From an uncultured Pelagibacteraceae bacterium (GTDB lineage: Bacteria > Pseudomonadota > Alphaproteobacteria > Pelagibacterales > Pelagibacteraceae): 64,000 nt of DNA. The notes under the pieces were generated by a model. It ran no database searches. It saw nothing but the letters and a program-made list of their open reading frames with translations, and was not told the DNA's origin. The stretch covers positions 1-64,000 of the forward strand of contig CACEBD010000001.1 of assembly GCA_902557775.1 (NCBI GenBank), in the 5' to 3' direction. The position numbers and the translations under genes are program-made. The stretch's first letter is position 1; each line of letters opens with the position of its first letter. Below, in pieces: positions 37,260 to 45,395 of this stretch.

Positions 37260-37597
37260 CTTATATTGTTAAAGATGAATGTATAAAATGTAAACTCACT
37301 GATTGTGTAGAAGTTTGTCCAGTTGATTGTTTTTATGAAGGTGAAAATATGCTTGTTATAAATCCTGATGAATGCATCGACTGTGGGGTATGTGAGCCCG
37401 AGTGCCCAATAGATGCTATAAAGGCTGATACGGATGATTCAGTTGAAGATAAAGAAAAATGGTTGTTGCTAAATAAAAAGTTTTCTGCAAAATGGCCTAA
37501 TATTTCGAAAAAAAAAGATCCTATGAAAGACCATGAAAAATTCAGAAATGTAAAAGATAAATATAGTAAACATTTTTCTGAGAAACCTGGAAAATAG
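37256..37597 (+). CDS. fdxA: 7Fe ferredoxin (FdxA)
   Basis: Small electron carrier, 113 residues from ATG 37256, which overlaps the TerB-like stop as ATGA. The N-terminal half has the two-cluster pattern: [21 protein letters not shown] and [16 protein letters not shown] (shown in parts), consistent with a [3Fe-4S][4Fe-4S] protein. The C-terminal half ([15 protein letters not shown]) is the usual FdxA tail. An earlier in-frame ATG at 37220 is inside the TerB-like gene and adds a basic, unconserved stretch. Linked to carD as in other alphaproteobacteria. Confidence 0.95.
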   Translation: MTYIVKDECIKCKLTDCVEVCPVDCFYEGENMLVINPDECIDCGVCEPECPIDAIKADTDDSVEDKEKWLLLNKKFSAKWPNISKKKDPMKDHEKFRNVKDKYSKHFSEKPGK

Positions 37598-37602
37598 ATA
37601 GA

Positions 37603-38274
37603 ATGGCAAAAAAGAAAAAAACAAAAACAATAAAAAAAACGAAAAAAACTAAAAGAGCTAAAAATTTAAAAATAAAACCAGTTTTAAAAACTACGGAAAA
37701 AAAGAGCTCAGTATCAGGTCAAGAGGATAAACCAGAGATAAAAAAAATTAAAAAACAACCAACTGAAAAAAGGATCTATAATTTAAAAGATTTTGTTGTT
37801 TATCCGAAACATGGAGTTGGTAAAATTACCGCAGTAGAAAAAGCTACGATAGGTGAAATAGATATTCAATTTTATAAAATTCTTGTTGAAAAAGAAAAGT
37901 TAACTTTGACTGTTCCAATTAATCAGCAATCGAAACTTAGACCAATTTCAACAATCAATCAGATAAATAAGTGTATATCAATTTTAAAAACAAAACCAAA
38001 AATTAAAAGAACTATGTGGAGTAGAAGGGCTCAAGAGTATGATCAAAAAATAAATTCAGGAAAAATTTACGAATTAGCAGAAGTTGTAAAGGATCTTAAT
38101 AAAAATACCGACATTATTGCGGATCAGTCTTATTCTGAAAGACAATTATTTGAAAAAGCTTATGATAGACTTAAGTCTGAATTTGAGGCAGTCTTAAAGG
38201 TTTCACCTGAAGAAGTTCAAAAGAAAATGGATAAAGCTTTAGGAAGAGCAAAAATCTCAGAAGATGCACAATAA
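37603..38274 (+). CDS. carD: CarD family transcriptional regulator
   Basis: RNA-polymerase-binding regulator, 223 residues. The CarD/RID domain starts near residue 60 (YNLKDFVVYPKHGVGKITAVE), with VPINQQSKLRPIS closing the beta-barrel, followed by a helical DNA-contacting C-terminal part (MWSRRAQEYDQKINSGKIYELAEVV in part). The first ~55 residues are a Lys/Thr-rich tail (MAKKKKTKTIKKTKKTKRAK), which may bind DNA or be disordered. CarD stabilises open promoter complexes, typically at rRNA promoters. Last gene of the operon. Confidence 0.93.
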   Translation: MAKKKKTKTIKKTKKTKRAKNLKIKPVLKTTEKKSSVSGQEDKPEIKKIKKQPTEKRIYNLKDFVVYPKHGVGKITAVEKATIGEIDIQFYKILVEKEKLTLTVPINQQSKLRPISTINQINKCISILKTKPKIKRTMWSRRAQEYDQKINSGKIYELAEVVKDLNKNTDIIADQSYSERQLFEKAYDRLKSEFEAVLKVSPEEVQKKMDKALGRAKISEDAQ

Positions 38275-38316
38275 AAAAACGCCCTCTTTAAAATTAGAAT
38301 AATTGTAAAAAGGGCG
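38274..38316 (-). terminator. Rho-independent terminator of the 23-residue basic ORF
   Basis: CGCCCT (38280-38285) pairs with AGGGCG (38311-38316). Read on the minus strand the stem is followed by a run of seven Ts (38273-38279), the classic form, 18 bp after the stop of the small basic ORF at 38334. On the plus strand, after carD, the T-run is missing, so termination is mainly for the minus strand. Confidence 0.7.
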
Positions 38317-38333
38317 CTTAATTAAATAGAAAA

Positions 38334-38405
38334 CTATCTTCTTCTTCTTCTCTTTTTTGCTTTCTTTTTAGTTTTCTTTTTAGCTTTTTTTCTTCTTTTA
38401 GCCAT
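38334..38405 (-). CDS. 23-residue Lys/Arg-rich basic peptide
   Basis: A minus-strand ORF of 23 residues that begins MAKRRKKAKKKTKKKAKK and ends in five arginines: 11 Lys, 7 Arg, 3 Ala, one Thr and one Met. AAGGGAGA lies 6-8 bp before the ATG, a strong Shine-Dalgarno; a TTGACA promoter precedes it and a T-tailed hairpin follows its stop, so it looks like a complete one-gene unit. The product would bind nucleic acid, perhaps rRNA or the nucleoid. It resembles the basic N-terminal tail of the adjacent CarD in composition only. No family recognised. Confidence 0.6.
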   Translation of the reverse strand: MAKRRKKAKKKTKKKAKKRRRRR

Positions 38406-38452
38406 CTTTTCTCCCTTGTTTTAAACAAATCTTAATGATTCGTTTGTTAATA

Positions 38453-38483
38453 AATACATTAATTAATTAAGAATTCATGTCAA
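38453..38483 (-). promoter_or_regulatory. Promoter of the small basic ORF
   Basis: Minus-strand TTGACA (38478-38483) is a perfect -35. The -10 is TGTATT (38453-38458, 19-bp spacer) or the overlapping TAATGT (38456-38461, 16-bp spacer). The leader would be about 40 nt. The remaining 38484-38614 stretch, between this and the acyl-CoA ligase stop, shows nothing I can name. Confidence 0.5.
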
Positions 38484-38614
38484 ACATAAATTATTTTACA
38501 AAAGTGAATCAAAATTAAATTTTTTTAATTATTTTTAATATTCTTTTAATAATTTAAAAAAGTTAGTAATATCAATGTTTTTTTAAGCAAATAAAATAAG
38601 TTTTAATTTAATTT

Positions 38615-40291
38615 TTAATAAAGATTTTCCAGTTGTTGTTTATAATTTTTAATTATTTCTTTTCTTTTTAACTTTAAAGTTGGTGTTAACATTCCGTTTT
38701 CAATTGTAAATTCTTCATTAATTAAGACAAATTTTTTAATTTTTTCTATTAAATTTAAATTTTCGTTTATATTTTCAATTATAAGTTTAATTTTTTCTTT
38801 ATTAACTTCTTTTTCACTTACTACTAACGCAACTAAATAATTTTTTTTATCTCCATAAACAAAAGATTGTTTAATATTTTCATTTAAACATAAAATATTT
38901 TCTATCTTACTCGGTGAAATATTATCTCCACCTAAGTTAACAATAATATCTTTTTTTCTATCAGTAATTTTTAAATAATCATTTTCATCAAATTCACCTA
39001 TGTCACCAGTATGAAGCCATCCATCTTTAATTACTTTTTCTGTCTCCTCTTTTAAATTCCAATATCCTAACATTACGTTCTCACCTTTAATAAGAATTTC
39101 CCCATCTTCTGCTATTCTGACTTTATTTGTCCTAAAAGGAGGTCCTACCGATTCGACTTTAACTAAATCCGGTAAATTACAGCTTACAACTGGAGAGGCT
39201 TCGGTTAAGCCATATCCTTGTAGTGTGGGTAAACCAACTGCGTTTAAAAACTCTCCAATATTTTGATCTAAAGCTCCTCCCCCGGACACGAAGGCTTGAA
39301 GATTTCCACCAAACTGGTTTCTGATTTTTTTTCTAACTAATTTTTCACATAGAAAATTTGTGATTTTTTCACTAAATTTCAATTCTTCTTTTTTAAGTAT
39401 TTTTTTACCTAAATTTAAAGTCTGATTTATTAGTTTTCTTTTTAACCCAGATTGCTTCTCAAAATTCATATTTATTTTTGTAAAAAGATTTTGATAAAAT
39501 CTAGGAACGGCTGTCATGATTGTAGGTTTTGCAACTCCCATATTAGAAATCAGTTTTTCCAAACTTTCAGCGTAAAAAACTTTTGCTCCAACTATAATTT
39601 GAATAAATTGAACTGTGTGCTCATAAGAATGAGATAAAGGTAACCAAGTTAAAAATACTGGATCTTTTTTTTTAGTTAAAATTTCTAATAATTCAACTGC
39701 GCCTTCACAGTTAGATAAAATACCGCCATGACTTAAGACAACTCCTTTAGGATTTCCAGAAGTGCCTGATGTATAAATTATACAAGCAGGCATATTCCGT
39801 TTTAAATCTTTATTAACTATTTTTTCATTAGTTTCTTCATTTAATATTTCTTTAATTAATAAACTGTCATTATCTATTTCTTCAAAAGATATTATTTTCT
39901 TTACATCGCTATTGATAAAATTTTTAATTTTATTGAATTGATCTTGATTTGATACAAATATCAATGAGGGCTTACAATCATTTAAAATATATTCATAATC
40001 GTTTGCTGAATAAGTTGTAAAAATAGGAACTGAAATACCGCCTGCATTCATGATAGCGATATCGGTCATTAACCAATATGGTCTATTTTCAGAAAGTATT
40101 AAGCATCTATCACCTTGTTTTATTAACGATTTAATTTTTGCGGTAAGTTTATAAATTCTTTCAGTTACATCTTCCCAATTATAAGTTCGTTTGTCAGGTT
40201 TAAGCCATTTTAGAAATGGTATTTTACCCTCAACTTCTTCTGTCTTTTTAAAGTAAAGTTCAACTAAGCTATTTAATTTACTTATATCCAT
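38615..40291 (-). CDS. Long-chain acyl-CoA ligase family (AMP-forming)
   Basis: ANL-superfamily adenylating enzyme, 558 residues. The ATP loop is ACIIYTSGTSGNPKGVVLSHG, followed by LQGYGLTEASPVVSCN, the ATP aspartate in GWLHTGDIGEFDEN, and ITDRKKDIIVNLGGDNISP. The fold and length fit long-chain fatty-acid-CoA ligases (FadD/AMP-binding type). It probably activates fatty acids scavenged from the medium. Its C-terminal tail is Lys-rich. It stands just 4 bp upstream of the tRNA-Leu gene on the same strand. Confidence 0.87.
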   Translation of the reverse strand: MDISKLNSLVELYFKKTEEVEGKIPFLKWLKPDKRTYNWEDVTERIYKLTAKIKSLIKQGDRCLILSENRPYWLMTDIAIMNAGGISVPIFTTYSANDYEYILNDCKPSLIFVSNQDQFNKIKNFINSDVKKIISFEEIDNDSLLIKEILNEETNEKIVNKDLKRNMPACIIYTSGTSGNPKGVVLSHGGILSNCEGAVELLEILTKKKDPVFLTWLPLSHSYEHTVQFIQIIVGAKVFYAESLEKLISNMGVAKPTIMTAVPRFYQNLFTKINMNFEKQSGLKRKLINQTLNLGKKILKKEELKFSEKITNFLCEKLVRKKIRNQFGGNLQAFVSGGGALDQNIGEFLNAVGLPTLQGYGLTEASPVVSCNLPDLVKVESVGPPFRTNKVRIAEDGEILIKGENVMLGYWNLKEETEKVIKDGWLHTGDIGEFDENDYLKITDRKKDIIVNLGGDNISPSKIENILCLNENIKQSFVYGDKKNYLVALVVSEKEVNKEKIKLIIENINENLNLIEKIKKFVLINEEFTIENGMLTPTLKLKRKEIIKNYKQQLENLY

Positions 40292-40295
40292 AACT

Positions 40296-40382
40296 TGGTG
40301 GGCGAAGAGAGACTCGAACTCTCAAGGTATTGCTACCACCGGATTTTGAGTCCGGCGCGTCTACCAGTTCCACCATTCGCCC
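40296..40382 (-). tRNA. tRNA-Leu (CAA)
   Basis: Class II tRNA, 87 nt: acceptor stem GGGCGAA/TTCGCCC (40376-40382 with 40300-40306), anticodon stem CCGGA/TCCGG with loop CTCAAAA (anticodon CAA, codon UUG), a long variable arm and T-arm GAGAG-TTCGAGT-CTCTC. Discriminator A; CCA encoded. Confidence 0.97.
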
Positions 40383-40396
40383 TTTTTCAGGATAAT

Positions 40397-41242
40397 CTAA
40401 TTGATTTTTCTTACTATGAGAACAAAAATAATTGAGGTGCAAAACATAATTAATGCATAGGCCGCTGTTGGTACCATAAACACAATGTCATCAAATAATT
40501 GTGTTGTAACAAACACTGCTAAAGTTCCGTTTTGTAAGCCACATTCCAATGAAATGCATTTTCTTTGCGCAATTCCTGATGTCCAGAATTTTGCAATATA
40601 ATATCCAACAAAAATCATAGTCATATTCAAAATGAAAGCTATTAAACCTGCTCTGGCAATGTAAGAAATAATTCTGTCCCATTCCTCTACCCAAATTGCA
40701 ATAAATACTATTAAGAATAAAATTACTGATAATCTTTGGATAATAAGTGTTTTAGAAATAATAAAATTAGTCATTAGACTTCTAACAATCATTCCAAAAA
40801 TAACAGGAACAGTTACTACAAAAAACATTTTCAATGCTATATTAAGCATTGATATATTTTTTGCTGTTTCAATCCCTAAAAATGCAGCTGAATTAAAGAC
40901 TATAAATGGAACAATCAAAATACTTAATAAACTGACAATCGCTGTCAAACTGACTGATAGAGCAACATCTCCATCGGCAAACTTAGTAAGAATATTTGAG
41001 GTTACTCCTCCTGGTGCTGCAGCTATTACCATAACTCCTAAAGCTATTTCTAGTGGAAGTGAAATAATATTAATTAAAATAAAAGCAATTATTGGAAGCA
41101 AAATAACCTGACAAAAAAAACCTACTAGGAAGTCTCTTGGATTTTTTAAGACCCTTGTAAAATCCCCTATCGTTAAGCCAAGACCTAAACCGAACATTAT
41201 TATGGCAAGGCATACGGGTGCAATTGTAGTTACGATTTCCAT
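40397..41242 (-). CDS. Bile acid:sodium symporter family (BASS) transporter
   Basis: Sodium-coupled organic anion transporter, 281 residues, nine or ten hydrophobic spans. The N-terminal GLGLTIGDFTRVLKNPRDFLVGF and the central VMVIAAAPGGVTSNILTKFADGDVALS are BASS/SBF signatures; GLQNGTLAVFV holds a sodium-site-like motif. Bacterial members take up pantoate, pyruvate or sulfur/organic acids, so bile acid transport itself is not implied. A tRNA-Leu gene lies 14 bp downstream on the same strand. Confidence 0.88.
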   Translation of the reverse strand: MEIVTTIAPVCLAIIMFGLGLGLTIGDFTRVLKNPRDFLVGFFCQVILLPIIAFILINIISLPLEIALGVMVIAAAPGGVTSNILTKFADGDVALSVSLTAIVSLLSILIVPFIVFNSAAFLGIETAKNISMLNIALKMFFVVTVPVIFGMIVRSLMTNFIISKTLIIQRLSVILFLIVFIAIWVEEWDRIISYIARAGLIAFILNMTMIFVGYYIAKFWTSGIAQRKCISLECGLQNGTLAVFVTTQLFDDIVFMVPTAAYALIMFCTSIIFVLIVRKIN

Positions 41243-41256
41243 AATTTTATAAGTTC

Positions 41257-42306
41257 CTATTCTACTTTAAAGGGAGAGTTTTTCATGAGGTCGAAAATTG
41301 TAGTTACGAAAACAGCTTTATGCTTTTGATTATGCATGTAGTTTTCTTCAAAAGATTTGATATTTTTGGGAGATGGTAAAAGTATATATTCTAGCTTTTT
41401 ATTTTTCGTTACTAACTTTTCTTTTGTAAGATACTTTAATTTTCTAATGACTGTGGCTCTTGGTATTTTTGAAATTTCTGAAATAGAAGAGGCGTTTATT
41501 CCATTTTTGGGAGTATGCCTTAAAAGATGCAAATATAAGTCAGCGTAAGTTCTCGGATCTTCAACAACTCTGCCTTTTACTTGTTTTGAATAATCGGTAA
41601 ATTGTGAGATACCAATAGCACCCCAAACATTCCACGTTTCTAAATCACCAAAAAAAGTTCTGTGTCTTACTAAAAAGGGAATCTGAAGCCTTAGCCAATG
41701 TTGCCAACATATAGTAAAGTAAGTGTCTATAAATTTCTCAATTTCTTCTTTTGTGAATGATCTTCCAAACCAGTCTTCTTTCCCAAGGATGGTGCTGGTT
41801 TTTTCTAGGAAATTCGCCATCATTATTTTTGAATTAGATGGTTTTTGCACTCGATTTATTGAGTTATTAAAAATAATAGTTTTCCCTTTTCTAAAAATTA
41901 TATTTTGACTTTGCAAAAAATTAACTTTTCTTCTTATTGTTTCTTTAGGAATATTAAGCTCTTTTGAAATCTCAATTAGGTTAATCTTATCAATATTTAA
42001 TTCGTTTTTTTCATAAAATTCCTGAAATGAAAGATATTGAAAACGATCTGAATATTTTTGAAATACTTGATTTACTAAATAAACTAAAATTAAATAACTA
42101 TCGTAATCTTTAAAGGTACTATAAGCATTATTGCACCATGATTGCTGTAACTTGAACCACAAAGATACTGTTTCATTAGAATTTTTAGATAAGACGTCGT
42201 AAACTTGGTCAGAATTTAATGTATTAAAAATTTTGTTTTCAAAAGACGGTTTTTTTTTTAAAGGCTCGAAAATTTTTACAGTTTTTAGATCTACTGGCTT
42301 AGACAT
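41257..42306 (-). CDS. Putative regulator with two winged-helix-like domains
   Basis: 349-residue protein I cannot place in a named family. Two helix-turn-helix segments are visible: LIEISKELNIPKETIRRKVNFLQSQ with a basic beta-wing (RKGKTIIF), near residues 113-150, and SISEISKIPRATVIRKLKYLTKE with wing KKLEYILLP near 272-315. Between them lies an aromatic-rich stretch (TYFTICWQHWLRLQIPFLVRH). The arrangement suggests a single-chain pseudo-dimer DNA-binding protein. It follows a 61-residue membrane protein with no gap and lies 14 bp upstream of the BASS transporter, which it may regulate. Confidence 0.7.
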   Translation of the reverse strand: MSKPVDLKTVKIFEPLKKKPSFENKIFNTLNSDQVYDVLSKNSNETVSLWFKLQQSWCNNAYSTFKDYDSYLILVYLVNQVFQKYSDRFQYLSFQEFYEKNELNIDKINLIEISKELNIPKETIRRKVNFLQSQNIIFRKGKTIIFNNSINRVQKPSNSKIMMANFLEKTSTILGKEDWFGRSFTKEEIEKFIDTYFTICWQHWLRLQIPFLVRHRTFFGDLETWNVWGAIGISQFTDYSKQVKGRVVEDPRTYADLYLHLLRHTPKNGINASSISEISKIPRATVIRKLKYLTKEKLVTKNKKLEYILLPSPKNIKSFEENYMHNQKHKAVFVTTIFDLMKNSPFKVE

Positions 42307-42492
42307 TTATTTTTTCCACGTTACGCTTTGATTAATTAAAATAGCCATCAAAATCCAAATAATAAACGTCCCTTCCGGCGAGAAACCGTAATCAGCACCA
42401 AACATTCCTGCAACTATAACGATTGAATAAATAGCGACTGTAGATAATATTAGACTTGCCAGATACCTGAGGATTGTGCATTTTAAATTCAT
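42307..42492 (-). CDS. Small two-helix membrane protein
   Basis: 61 residues, with two hydrophobic stretches (YLASLILSTVAIYSIVIVAG and TFIIWILMAILIN) separated by a short polar loop (FGADYGFSPEG). Function unknown. The stop abuts the regulator's start codon directly, so the two are probably one transcript. Its ATG (42490-42492) overlaps the divergent YqaA ATG (42491-42493) as CATG; if both are real, the two genes share start codons and promoters must lie inside the opposite gene. Confidence 0.6.
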   Translation of the reverse strand: MNLKCTILRYLASLILSTVAIYSIVIVAGMFGADYGFSPEGTFIIWILMAILINQSVTWKK

Positions 42493-43090
42493 GATCTTAA
42501 AAAAATTATACGATAGATGTGTTGAGCTTGCTAGACATAAATTTTCAAAGCCTTTATTAGGTTTTGTAGCATTTATCGAAAGTTTCTTTTTCCCAGTTCC
42601 GCCTGATTTAATGATTGTTCCAATGGTAGTGGCAAAGAGAGAGGATTATCTTAAGATATTTTTTATAGCTACAACGGGCTCTGTTTTAGGAGGGTTGTTT
42701 GGATACATGCTAGGAGTTTTCTTTTTAGATGCATCGATGGTCATTATTGAATTTTATGGTTACGAGGAAAAAGTTTTTGAGATGCAAGATAAGATGTCTA
42801 CAAAAGGTGGTTTTTTAGCATGGCTTGGAATTATGTTTTTAGCTGGCTTTACCCCACTTCCTTTTAAAGTTTTTACTATTACCAGTGGAGTGATCGCCTA
42901 TAATCTTCCAGTATTTTTCTTTATATGTTTATTTACCAGAGGACTAAGATTTTTCTTAGTTTCTTATTTAACATTTCTTTTTGGGAAAAAATTTGGTGAT
43001 TTCATCGAAAAAAAAGGTGCGCTATGGTTTACTTTAACTGGAATTTTTATTGTGATTTTAGCCGTCGTCCTTTATATAATTTTCACCTAA
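42491..43090 (+). CDS. YqaA/DedA-family membrane protein
   Basis: 199-residue membrane protein. Segments PLLGFVAFIESFFFPVPPDLM and GFTPLPFKVFTITSGVIAYN are typical of the YqaA branch of the DedA/VTT superfamily, whose members support envelope integrity and may flip phospholipids. ATG 42491 is preferred over an in-frame GTG at 42476, which has GAGG only 3 bp away. The stop overlaps the dsbB start (TAATG). Confidence 0.87.
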   Translation: MILKKLYDRCVELARHKFSKPLLGFVAFIESFFFPVPPDLMIVPMVVAKREDYLKIFFIATTGSVLGGLFGYMLGVFFLDASMVIIEFYGYEEKVFEMQDKMSTKGGFLAWLGIMFLAGFTPLPFKVFTITSGVIAYNLPVFFFICLFTRGLRFFLVSYLTFLFGKKFGDFIEKKGALWFTLTGIFIVILAVVLYIIFT

Positions 43091-43572
43091 TGTTGAGTAA
43101 CAATAAGTTTATTTTAAACAGTATTTTAGCTTTTAGTTTTTTATCTTTGGCTATAGCTTATTTCATTCAATACATATTAGGACATGAACCTTGTAATTTG
43201 TGCCTAATTGAGAGAATTCCTTATTTAGCGTCTTTAATACTTATTTCGTTAATATTTATAATTAATAAATTTGAAAAATTAATTGCTAGTATTGTGCTAT
43301 TATTTTTTATTTTTGGTTCTGTAGTTTCTTTTTACCATGTGGGGATCGAACAAGGATTTTTTAGTGAGTCTTTGGTGTGCGATTTGGGTTCGTCTAATGT
43401 AAACATGTCTAAAGAAGATTTATTAAAACAACTTCAAAATAAAACTCCAATAAGCTGTAAGGACGTAACTTTTAGGTTTTTTGGACTTTCTCTTGCTACA
43501 ATAAATACAGTTATTTCGATATTGTTAAGTGGTATTATGATCAAAGTAATAAAGAATTATGGAAAAAACTAA
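43090..43572 (+). CDS. dsbB: Disulfide bond formation protein B
   Basis: Quinone reductase-like inner membrane protein that reoxidises DsbA. 160 residues from ATG 43090, with four TM helices. The first periplasmic CxxC is in HEPCNLCLIERIPYL; the second pair is the Cys in SLVCDLGSS and that in PISCKDVTFRFFGLS. An earlier in-frame ATG at 43024 lies inside YqaA and has no homology. The 3' end overlaps coq7 by 14 bp. Coupling of YqaA, DsbB and a quinone-synthesis hydroxylase suggests a shared transcript. Confidence 0.94.
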   Translation: MLSNNKFILNSILAFSFLSLAIAYFIQYILGHEPCNLCLIERIPYLASLILISLIFIINKFEKLIASIVLLFFIFGSVVSFYHVGIEQGFFSESLVCDLGSSNVNMSKEDLLKQLQNKTPISCKDVTFRFFGLSLATINTVISILLSGIMIKVIKNYGKN

Positions 43573-44092
43573 TAAAAAAACTTTAGAAGAGATTATAAGA
43601 GTAGATCATGCTGGAGAACGTGGTGCTATTAAAATTTACGAAGGCCAGCTACTTGCTCTAAAAACCTTCAAACAAAATGCTTCTTTAAAAAGAAAGATTG
43701 AAGAAATGAAAGAGCACGAAAGAGAGCATTACGAGTACTTTGATAACGAAATTAGAAAGAGAAATATACAGCCAACTAAACTTTTGCCTCTCTGGGACTT
43801 AATGGGAGTAACTCTAGGTTTTGGAACTGCTATGCTCGGTGAAAAAGCGGCTATGTTATGTACAGCTTCAGTTGAAGAAGTAATCGATGGCCATTACAAA
43901 GATCAAACTTACAAACTTGGTAAAGATGAGGAAGAGTTAAAAAAGAAAATTATGAAGTTTAGACAAGATGAACTTGATCACAAAGATATGGCTTATGATA
44001 ATGGAGCAACGAAAAAAGGTTTATTTGGTGTATTAGATAAAGTTATCAAAACTTCATCAAGAATAGCTATTACAATTTCTGAAAAAATTTAA
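43559..44092 (+). CDS. coq7: Demethoxyubiquinone hydroxylase (Coq7/UbiM-like diiron)
   Basis: Diiron monooxygenase of ubiquinone synthesis, adding a ring hydroxyl. 177 residues with the Coq7 metal ligands in order: DHAGERGAIKIYEGQL, KEHEREHYEYFD, KAAMLCTASVEEVIDGHY and RQDELDHKDMAYD. The C-terminus is a mildly amphipathic helix for membrane association. The gene overlaps dsbB by 14 bp, which matters because DsbB reduces ubiquinone, the product pathway. Its stop abuts the convergent HNH gene. Confidence 0.94.
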   Translation: MEKTNKKTLEEIIRVDHAGERGAIKIYEGQLLALKTFKQNASLKRKIEEMKEHEREHYEYFDNEIRKRNIQPTKLLPLWDLMGVTLGFGTAMLGEKAAMLCTASVEEVIDGHYKDQTYKLGKDEEELKKKIMKFRQDELDHKDMAYDNGATKKGLFGVLDKVIKTSSRIAITISEKI

Positions 44093-44662
44093 TTACGGTT
44101 CTAATTCGATATCCCAATATAGATAATCCATCCAGCTTTCGTGTAAAAAATTAGGTGGGAAGTTTCTACCATTTCTGTGTAGGTCTTCAACAGTAGGAGC
44201 GTAAGGTTTGTTGGCTAATTTCAAATCACAATCTCTATAAAGCTTACCTCCTTTTTTTACATTACAACTTGAACAAGCTGTAACTACGTTATTCCAATCT
44301 GTTAGACCACCTTTGGACTTTGGAAGAAGGTGATCAAATGTTAAATCTTTTTTATCTCCACAATATTGGCAAGTAAACTTATCTCTCAAAAAAACATTAA
44401 ATCTTGTGAAGTTTGGATTTTTTGATGGTTGAATAAAATTTTTTAAAGCTATCACGCTTGGTAAATTCATTTCGAAAGATGGACTTCTAATTTTTCTTTT
44501 ATAATTTGAAACGATACTCACTCTATCTAAAAAAACTGATTTGACTGCATCTTGCCAGCACCAAATAGAAAGCGGATAATAACTTAAAGGTCTAAAATCA
44601 GCATTAAGAACTAATGCTGGACACTTTTCTAATGGAACTTTATCTGCAGAAGAAATAATCAT
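44093..44662 (-). CDS. HNH endonuclease family protein
   Basis: 189-residue protein with an HNH core and zinc-binding cysteines: CQYCGDKKDLTFDHLLPKS followed by WNNVVTACSSCNVKKGG. The N-terminal 90 residues (LNADFRPLSYYPLSIWCWQDAV) are the conserved lead-in of a widespread alphaproteobacterial HNH family of unknown role. It does not lie beside mobile-element or restriction genes, so a housekeeping DNA function is likelier than a homing nuclease. Confidence 0.9.
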   Translation of the reverse strand: MIISSADKVPLEKCPALVLNADFRPLSYYPLSIWCWQDAVKSVFLDRVSIVSNYKRKIRSPSFEMNLPSVIALKNFIQPSKNPNFTRFNVFLRDKFTCQYCGDKKDLTFDHLLPKSKGGLTDWNNVVTACSSCNVKKGGKLYRDCDLKLANKPYAPTVEDLHRNGRNFPPNFLHESWMDYLYWDIELEP

Positions 44663-44723
44663 ACTTAAAGCTAACTGATAAGAAAAATTTTATCAAGTTA
44701 TAATTATGTAACAAGTAAAATAG

Positions 44724-45380
44724 TTATAATTCAAAATGTTTTTTAATGAATTGTAGACCCAAACTTGACCCTTCAGTAGGTATACGATGTTCACAGTTTT
44801 TAAATATTTTTGTTTCAATTTCGTAATTATTTTTTCCAAAAAAGTCTTTAGCTTCAAGCAGTGATTCTATGGGAACAACTTGATCAAGATCTCCATGCAT
44901 CAAGATAATATTTGGTCTAGAAATTATATTTTTAGAGAGATGCTCTGTACTTATAATTCTTCCAGAATATCCAAAAATAGAATTTATAGTATCTTTTCTC
45001 TTTATTCCTGTTTGTAAAGTTATCATACAACCCTGGCTGAAACCTCCAATGATAATTTCATTAGCTTTCAAATTATATTTTTCCTTAACTTCATCTATTA
45101 ATTTATTAAGTTTATTCTCAGCTACAAAAGATTTTGATAAAATCTGTTCAGGAGTTTGATCCATTAAGTCGAACCATTGAAAACCTGTTGGGCTTGCTGC
45201 ACATTTTTCAGGTGCATCTGGGCAAATTATAATAGTGTCTGGCAGGTGTGCTCTCCAATAACTGGCTAAAATTGAAATATCTTTTCCATCTCCACCATAA
45301 CCGTGGCAAAGAATTACTGCATTCTTTGGTTTTTCTTTTGAAAGTGGCTCTAAAATAATTGTATTTAATGAAAAGGTCAT
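44724..45380 (-). CDS. Phospholipase/carboxylesterase family hydrolase
   Basis: Alpha/beta hydrolase of the LysoPLA/carboxylesterase type, 218 residues. Oxyanion segment HGYGGDGKDIS, nucleophile Ser in IIGGFSQGCMIT, aspartate in MHGDLDQVVPIES and histidine in NCEHRIPTEG make a full triad in order. No signal peptide, so cytosolic. It probably hydrolyses small acyl esters. It lies divergent, 15 bp away, from the HIG1 protein. Confidence 0.88.
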   Translation of the reverse strand: MTFSLNTIILEPLSKEKPKNAVILCHGYGGDGKDISILASYWRAHLPDTIIICPDAPEKCAASPTGFQWFDLMDQTPEQILSKSFVAENKLNKLIDEVKEKYNLKANEIIIGGFSQGCMITLQTGIKRKDTINSIFGYSGRIISTEHLSKNIISRPNIILMHGDLDQVVPIESLLEAKDFFGKNNYEIETKIFKNCEHRIPTEGSSLGLQFIKKHFEL

Positions 45381-45395
45381 ATAGATAAAATACCA

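Noticed and set aside
42476-42490. GTG start for the YqaA-family gene
   Set aside because: GAGG lies only 3 bp from the GTG, too close for normal initiation, and the added residues are not typical; ATG 42491 preferred.
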